DNA of 64,000 bases. Origin: Arthrobacter bussei. Lineage in GTDB: Bacteria > Actinomycetota > Actinomycetes > Actinomycetales > Micrococcaceae. The notes below the pieces were generated by a model that worked only from the letters and a program-made list of their open reading frames with translations, was not told the origin of the DNA and searched no databases. Of this stretch, positions 59,653 through 64,000 are shown in pieces; within the stretch, counting starts at the first letter, position 1; each line of letters starts with the position of its first letter. Location of the stretch: positions 1 through 64,000 of the forward strand of contig NZ_VJXX01000004.1 of assembly GCF_009377195.2 (NCBI RefSeq). The letters are read 5' to 3'. A program made the position numbers and the translations under genes.

Positions 59653-60402
59653 ATGCAGCTCACCGGAAAGACCATCCTCATGGCCGGCGGAACCTCGGGC
59701 ATCGGACTGGGGCTCGCCCTCCGCTTCCATGCCGCAGGCAACCGCGTGATCGTGGCCGGCCGCCGGGAGGAGATCCTGCAGCGGATCGCCGCGGATCATC
59801 CCGGGATCGACACCGCCGTCCTGGACATCGCGGATCCGGACTCGATCTCCTCGTTGCGGGATGCCCTGCTCGTCTCCCACCCGGACCTGGACGTCGTCGT
59901 CGCGATGGCCGGGATCATGGAGCCCGAGGACCTCCGGGACCCGTCGTCGCTCGCCACGGCCGAACGCACCGTGACCACGAACCTGCTCGGCCCCCTCCGC
60001 CTGGTGAGCGCCTTCGTGCAGCACCTCGAGAGCCGGGAGGATGCGGCGATCATCACGGTCACCTCGGGCCTCGCCTACGTGCCCCTGCCGGTCGCACCGA
60101 CCTACAGCGCCACGAAGGCGGCGCTGCACTCCTGGACCGACAGCCTGCGCGTGCACCTCGGGGACACCTCCGTCCAGGTCATCGAGCTGGCCCCGCCGCT
60201 CGTGCGCACCACGCTCATGGGCAACCAGGACAATGAGCACGGCATGCCGCTGGAGGAGTTCCTCGACGAGACCATGGCGCTGCTGGCAGCCGGACCGGAG
60301 GCCCGGCAGATCCTCGTCGAGCGCGTGAAGCACCTGCGGTTCGCGGAGGCCACGGGGCAGTACGACGCCGTGCTCGACCGCCAGAGCATGCTGCCCGGGT
60401 AG
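59653..60402 (+). CDS. Short-chain dehydrogenase/reductase (DltE-like)
   Basis: The protein has 249 residues. Cofactor motif GGTSGIGLG (about 12-20; TGxxxGIG type), NAG-equivalent VAMAGIM, catalytic serine in VTSGLAYVP (about 137) and YSATKAAL (Tyr 150, Lys 154). The tail beyond about 190 (APPLVRTTLMG) follows the DltE-like SDR group. ATG 59653 has GGAAGGA about 7 bases upstream. The divergent XRE/MmyB-type gene is the likely regulator. Substrate not known. Confidence 0.93.
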   Translation: MQLTGKTILMAGGTSGIGLGLALRFHAAGNRVIVAGRREEILQRIAADHPGIDTAVLDIADPDSISSLRDALLVSHPDLDVVVAMAGIMEPEDLRDPSSLATAERTVTTNLLGPLRLVSAFVQHLESREDAAIITVTSGLAYVPLPVAPTYSATKAALHSWTDSLRVHLGDTSVQVIELAPPLVRTTLMGNQDNEHGMPLEEFLDETMALLAAGPEARQILVERVKHLRFAEATGQYDAVLDRQSMLPG

Positions 60403-60435
60403 CCCGGGCCGCGCCGCAGTGCATAGGGTCGGAGG

Positions 60436-61689
60436 ATGCAGCCCGATGCGATCATCGCCCTCCGCCGCCAGTTCCACGCCCACGCCGAGCCGGGCTTCCT
60501 CGAGTACCGGACGGCGTCCGTCATCCTCGGTGAGCTCCGCGCGATGGGTGTCCGCACCACGACGGGCACGGACGCCATCGCCCTGGGGAGCATCGCGCTG
60601 CCGCCCACCGAGGCGGAGCAGGAGGAGTGGGCGCGACGCGCCGTGGAAGCCGGGGCGCCGGCCGACGACGTCGCCTGGCTCCGGCAGCACGGCACCGCGG
60701 TCATCGCCGAGCTCGAGGGCAACCGCCCCGGTCCCACCTGGGGCCTCCGGGTGGACATCGACGCCCTGCCCGTGGACGAGGAGACGGCGGCGGACCATGC
60801 GCCGGTGGCGGGCGGGTTCCGGTCCACGACACCGTACATGCACGCCTGCGGGCACGACGGGCACGCCGCGATCGGCCTCGCCCTCGCCGACCGCCTGCGC
60901 GACGGCGATTTCCCCGGCCGAGTACGCATCATGTTCCAGCCCGCCGAGGAGGGCGTGCGCGGGGCGCAGCCCATGATCGACGCCGGCGTCACCCGCGGGG
61001 TGGACCGGATGCTCGCCGTGCACCTCGGCGGTGACCTGCCCACCGGCACCGTGCTGGGCGGGGTCACCGACGCGATGGCCACCACCAAGTGGACCGCCCG
61101 CTTTGAGGGCGAGGCCGCCCACGCCGCGGCCGCCCCCGAGAAGGGCAGGCACGCACTCGCCGCGGCCGCGCAGGCCACCCTCGCGATCCTCGGGCTCACC
61201 CGGTTCGCCGAGGCGGACACACGCGTCAATGTCGGGACCTTCCACGCCGCCGGGAGCGCGAACATCATCCCTGCCCTCGCCACCATCACCTACGAGACAC
61301 GCTCCACGTCGAACGCCGTCCTGGAGGAGCTGAACCGCCGCGCCGAAGCCGCCGTGCAGGGCGCAGCGCTGATGTACGGGGTCGAGGCGGGCACGAAGGC
61401 CTACGGTCGCGCCGCGGTGTCCCAGCCCGACACTGTGCTGGTGGAGGACGTGGGCCGCGCTGCGGACGGGGTCCCCGCGATCACCACCTTCACGCCGGCC
61501 GGCGCCTCCGGAGGAGGGAGCGACGACGCCCACCTGCTCATCGACGACGTCCAGCGCTCGGGCGGACTGGGCACGTACGTCTTCGTCGGGGCCGCCAACC
61601 CCGCGCCCCACCACCATCGGCGGTTCGACCTCGACGAGGACGCCCTGGTGATCGCCGTGGACCTCCTGGAGCGTCTCTTCCGCGCCTGA
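60436..61689 (+). CDS. M20 family amidohydrolase (aminoacylase/AbgB-like)
   Basis: The protein has 417 residues. Metal-binding motif YMHACGHDGHAA (about 134-145), a glutamate pair in FQPAEEGVRGA (about 172-182), and EGEAAHAAAAPEKGRHAL in the dimerisation domain (about 227-244), with the C-terminal histidine in NPAPHHHRRFD. These hydrolyse N-acyl amino acids, p-aminobenzoyl-glutamate or indole-acetyl conjugates. An insertion of about 30 residues after residue 40 (IALPPTEAEQEEWARRAV) is longer than in typical members. ATG 60436 is preceded by TAGGGT six bases upstream with GGAGG in between, so it may be leaderless. Confidence 0.92.
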   Translation: MQPDAIIALRRQFHAHAEPGFLEYRTASVILGELRAMGVRTTTGTDAIALGSIALPPTEAEQEEWARRAVEAGAPADDVAWLRQHGTAVIAELEGNRPGPTWGLRVDIDALPVDEETAADHAPVAGGFRSTTPYMHACGHDGHAAIGLALADRLRDGDFPGRVRIMFQPAEEGVRGAQPMIDAGVTRGVDRMLAVHLGGDLPTGTVLGGVTDAMATTKWTARFEGEAAHAAAAPEKGRHALAAAAQATLAILGLTRFAEADTRVNVGTFHAAGSANIIPALATITYETRSTSNAVLEELNRRAEAAVQGAALMYGVEAGTKAYGRAAVSQPDTVLVEDVGRAADGVPAITTFTPAGASGGGSDDAHLLIDDVQRSGGLGTYVFVGAANPAPHHHRRFDLDEDALVIAVDLLERLFRA

Positions 61690-61736
61690 CGCGACATTCC
61701 CTGGACCGGTGGCACGTGCGGTGCGATGGTGGGTCC

Positions 61737-62045
61737 ATGGTCAGCGAACACGACGTCCGGTCCACGTGCCTCGCACTGCCGGGCACCACCGAGCGGCTGA
61801 GCTGGAGCAGGCCCGCCTGGTTCGCGAGCACGCTGTTCGCCCGCATGTGGGACGACACCGTCCTGACCGTGAAGACCGGCGAGCGGGACGCGCTGCTCGC
61901 CGGGCAGCCCGGCGCATTCTTCGTCCACCCGCACCACGCGCGGTATCCCTCGCTCGTCCTGGTGCGCCTCGGCCGCATCGGCGGCGACGAGCTGACCGAA
62001 CTGATCGAGGAGTCCTACCGGATCGCCGGGACCAGGACGCCCTGA
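61737..62045 (+). CDS. MmcQ/YjbR family protein
   Basis: The protein has 102 residues. The compact CyaY-like fold shows CLALPGTTERLSWSRPAWF (about 11-29), LLAGQPGAFFVHPHHARYPSLVLVRL and LIEESYRIAG at the C-terminus. DNA-binding has been proposed for the family but its role is not established. ATG 61737 has GGTGG about 5 bases upstream. 47 bases after the M20 gene on the same strand, so co-transcription is possible. Confidence 0.88.
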   Translation: MVSEHDVRSTCLALPGTTERLSWSRPAWFASTLFARMWDDTVLTVKTGERDALLAGQPGAFFVHPHHARYPSLVLVRLGRIGGDELTELIEESYRIAGTRTP

Positions 62046-62058
62046 CGCGTGGATCCCG

Positions 62059-62256
62059 CTACGGGAGCGACGTCGCGAGCTGCGCTGCGGGGGACACGCC
62101 GGCCGGTTCCGCGGCGGACGCCGTATCCACCACGACGAACGTGATCAGGACGGCGCCCGCGAGGGCTGCGAGCGCGACGACGAGCCGTCCGGGCGGGCTG
62201 TGCCGGGTGGCGCGGCGGTGGCGGGGGCCCTTGGTCCTGGCGGGATCGGCCGTCAT
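62059..62256 (-). CDS. Small secreted or membrane-anchored peptide
   Basis: The protein has 65 residues. ATG 62256 has AGGAG 8 bases upstream. A basic N-terminal segment (RTKGPRHRRATRHSPPGR) is followed by one hydrophobic stretch LVVALAALAGAVLITFVVV (about 30-48) and TASAAEPAGVS, which could be a signal-peptidase site. No domain is recognised. Probably a membrane-anchored or exported peptide; function unknown. Confidence 0.55.
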   Translation of the reverse strand: MTADPARTKGPRHRRATRHSPPGRLVVALAALAGAVLITFVVVDTASAAEPAGVSPAAQLATSLP

Positions 62257-62404
62257 GGCATGGCTCCTGACACTGTGGAGGGAGAGTGGTCTCCTTCGAT
62301 TCTGGCGGCGGGTCGACACGTCGGTCGACCACATCGGTACCCGTTCGTCCCCCTGCACTACCCGACGTGCCGGCCCGTCCTACTCGGCCGCCCCAGCCGG
62401 CGCC

Positions 62405-63403
62405 CTAGTCGGAGCCCTCCTCGACGCCGGCCGGACGCGCGCGCAGGTGGGTGGGCAGCACGCTGCCCGGCGCACGGCTGCGGATGTGGAGGAGATCCAG
62501 GGCGTGCTGGTGCAGCCGGCGGTCCTCCTCGGAGCGCGGCACCCAGGGCGGCACCGGCACGGCGGAGCCCTCGGCGTCTCGCGCCACCATGACGGTGAGG
62601 CACGTGGTGGTCAGGTCCATCTCGCGGGAGCGCGGGCTGCCCGAGCGCACGTGCACGGCGACGTGCATGCCCTTGTTCCCCGTGTAGACGAGGCGCGCCT
62701 CCACCTCGACGACGTCGCCGATGCGCAGTGGCTTCAGGAACCGGACGCCGCCGGAGAACACGGCGACCGTGTCCAGCCCGCAGTGCCGGGCGGAGCACAC
62801 GTAGGCCGCCTCGTCGATCCAGTCCATCACCGTGCCGCCGTGCACCTTCCCGCCCCAGTTGACGTCGGTGGGCGCGGCGAGGAACCGCAGGACCGTCCGC
62901 TCGGCGGTGCCCGCCGCCGTGTACTCCTGCCGCCGCATCTCCTCGACGATCTCCCTGCGGACGCCGATCCGCGCCACCGCGTGCTCGCTCTCCCGCCGCT
63001 CCGCCGCTGTGCGGGGCCCGAAGGCCGGCACGGGGACGGGCGTGCCGTCCGGACCGACCGCCACGAAGACGACGAGGCACTCGCTGCGCCTGCCGCCGCC
63101 GTCCCCGGAGACCGGGCCGGAGGACACGACCGTGCGGATGTGCATGGAGGATGTGCCGGTGTGCACGATCGTCGCCTCGACCTCCACGAGGTCGCCGACC
63201 ACCACGGGATCGGCGAAGTGGATGTTGCCCACGTACGCCGTGACGCAGTAGGTCTTGGCCCATCCGACGGCCGCCGCGTACGCCGCCTTGTCCACCCACT
63301 CGAGGACGGTTCCGGCGTCCACGGACCCGCTGTGCCCGAGGTCCGTGGGGGAGGCGAGGAAGCGGAGGGTGACGGCGTTCGGCGGGGTGCTCATGGTGTC
63401 CAT
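62405..63403 (-). CDS. Double-hotdog acyl-CoA thioesterase
   Basis: The protein has 332 residues with two hotdog domains in tandem. Each begins with a similar motif: VTLRFLASPTDLGHSGSVDAGTVLEWVDKAAY (about 11-42) and TVLRFLAAPTDVNWGGKVHGGTVMDWIDEAAY (about 170-201). The aspartate of the second helix (WVDKA, WIDEA) is the usual catalytic residue of the Acot7-type group. Each is followed by VEVEATIVHTGTSSMHI and VEVEARLVYTGNKGMHV. ATG 63403 or 63394 is the start. Hydrolyses acyl-CoA to free acid and CoA. It lies 10 bases after the DUF1801 gene and is probably co-transcribed. Confidence 0.92.
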   Translation of the reverse strand: MDTMSTPPNAVTLRFLASPTDLGHSGSVDAGTVLEWVDKAAYAAAVGWAKTYCVTAYVGNIHFADPVVVGDLVEVEATIVHTGTSSMHIRTVVSSGPVSGDGGGRRSECLVVFVAVGPDGTPVPVPAFGPRTAAERRESEHAVARIGVRREIVEEMRRQEYTAAGTAERTVLRFLAAPTDVNWGGKVHGGTVMDWIDEAAYVCSARHCGLDTVAVFSGGVRFLKPLRIGDVVEVEARLVYTGNKGMHVAVHVRSGSPRSREMDLTTTCLTVMVARDAEGSAVPVPPWVPRSEEDRRLHQHALDLLHIRSRAPGSVLPTHLRARPAGVEEGSD

Positions 63404-63413
63404 GATCCAGCCC

Positions 63414-63797
63414 TCACGCCTGCAGCCAGGCGAGCAGCAGGGCATCGAAGCGCTCCTGCTGGGCGCGGGCGTCCTCGAGGTCGGTGAAAGCCACGGTCCC
63501 GCGGTCGGCGGTGATCGGGGCGAACAGTCCCGACGGGTCGGCGAAGACGAACGTGTCGACGTCGTCGCGCACCGCCGCACCCCGATGCAGGACGAGCTGC
63601 ACCCGGTCCACCCGACGGAGGTTGAACGTGACGCGGTCCTCGCCCTCGTGGGTGTAGCTGGGGGCGTTCCACTTCACGTGCTCGCCGAGCGGCAGGGGCA
63701 GGGCGAGGATCGAGGTCCGCAGGAACATGATCGTGGTCCGGAGCGGGTAATCCGACCGTTCGAGGAGCGTGTCGACGGCGGGCGAGGGTTCGTTCAT
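63414..63797 (-). CDS. DUF1801 family protein
   Basis: The protein has 127 residues. DUF1801 (YdhG-like) features: TTIMFLRTSILALPLPLGEHVKWNAPSYTHEG (about 21-52) and RVDRVQLVLHRGAAVRDD. Function of the family is not established. ATG 63797 has GGGGA directly upstream and GATACT five bases before that, so a leaderless or very short leader is likely. Precedes the thioesterase gene by 10 bases on the same strand. Confidence 0.85.
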   Translation of the reverse strand: MNEPSPAVDTLLERSDYPLRTTIMFLRTSILALPLPLGEHVKWNAPSYTHEGEDRVTFNLRRVDRVQLVLHRGAAVRDDVDTFVFADPSGLFAPITADRGTVAFTDLEDARAQQERFDALLLAWLQA

Positions 63798-63843
63798 TCC
63801 CCAGTATCCCCACGGGACGTGGTCGAGCGGTAGGCCGTCGTCG

Positions 63844-64000
63844 TCAGCCGCGGACGTCGATGACGGTCACGCCGCCCGCCGAGCGATCGCCCGCCATGGC
63901 GACGAGGGCGTCCGGAACGTTCGCGAGGGTGATGCGGCGTTCGATGAGATCCTGTGGTCGCAGCCGCCCCTCCGCGACCAGCGCCATGAGCCCGGGGTAG
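63844..64000 (-). CDS. Zinc-dependent alcohol dehydrogenase, C-terminal part (partial)
   Basis: The frame enters from the right edge and ends with TGA at 63844-63846. The 51 visible residues, YPGLMALVAEGRLRPQDLIERRITLANVPDALVAMAG followed by GGVTVIDV, match the C-terminus of medium-chain zinc alcohol dehydrogenases (LxxxGRLxPxxLIxRRIxLxDxxxAL). The catalytic zinc site and cofactor domain lie outside the window. It points away from the DUF1801 gene start, on the same strand. Confidence 0.85.
   Translation of the reverse strand, partial: YPGLMALVAEGRLRPQDLIERRITLANVPDALVAMAGDRSAGGVTVIDVRG

Noticed and set aside
59518-61617. 699-codon minus-strand frame opposite the SDR and M20 genes
   Set aside because: It spans two intact plus-strand enzymes and has shadow composition only.
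1-64000. CRISPR array, tRNA or rRNA genes
   Set aside because: No regularly spaced repeats with unique spacers, no cloverleaf-like conserved T-loop segment and no rRNA-like stretch were seen.

Overview
The window is high-GC (roughly two thirds G+C), densely packed DNA with actinobacterial gene families (SCO1664/DUF3090 pair, SoxR without SoxS, GtrA, YsnF-type DUF2382, carbohydrate ABC operons without their own ATPase). It looks like a member of the Micrococcaceae, most likely Arthrobacter or a close relative; the genus is inference. Most of it reads as ordinary chromosomal accessory metabolism. No tRNA, rRNA or CRISPR array was seen.

Region 1 (1-3280) is different. It begins with the 3' end of an ISL3-family insertion sequence, then a visibly AT-richer two-gene cassette: a stand-alone DUF262 protein (224-1330) and an AAA ATPase fused to a DUF4435/TOPRIM-like domain (about 1427-3019). 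The ATPase-DUF4435 fusion has the domain layout of fused PARIS (AriA-AriB) anti-phage proteins, but it is compact and is paired with DUF262. This is the best candidate for an undescribed defence system here.

Region 2 (3282-10500): SCO1664-family protein next to a broken DUF3090 gene with in-frame stops; a TerC-family membrane protein behind a yybP-ykoY (Mn2+) riboswitch; two secreted lipoproteins (trypsin-like protease, thermonuclease); small membrane proteins.

Region 3 (10508-17861): a sugar catabolic operon (binding protein, two permeases, class II aldolase, ADP-dependent-type sugar kinase, mannose-6-phosphate-isomerase-like protein) with a divergent DeoR-type regulator.

Region 4 (17875-26300): an esterase, then a probable phosphorylated-sugar uptake locus: UhpC/GlpT-like MFS protein, AfuABC-like ABC transporter and an overlapping two-component system.

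Region 5 (26344-32559): SelO AMPylase; a LysR regulator divergent from a HisD-family dehydrogenase that is translationally coupled to a polar amino acid ABC transporter, suggesting uptake and oxidation of histidinol or a similar alcohol.

Region 6 (32724-49423): GH13 glucosidase with a second sugar ABC operon, DsbA-like protein, YdjM-type membrane protein, flavin oxidoreductase, stress-type DUF2382 protein with an internal repeat, class V aminotransferase, secreted M6 metalloprotease and secreted GH3 beta-glucosidase ending at a shared hairpin.

Region 7 (49651-64000): surface protein, GtrA, Fe/Mn superoxide dismutase, a SoxR-controlled flavin reductase with a readable 19-bp-spacer promoter, a frameshifted Gfo/Idh/MocA gene followed by thuA, a PAS-GGDEF-EAL protein, regulators, SDR, M20 hydrolase, thioesterase and the 3' end of a zinc alcohol dehydrogenase at the right edge.
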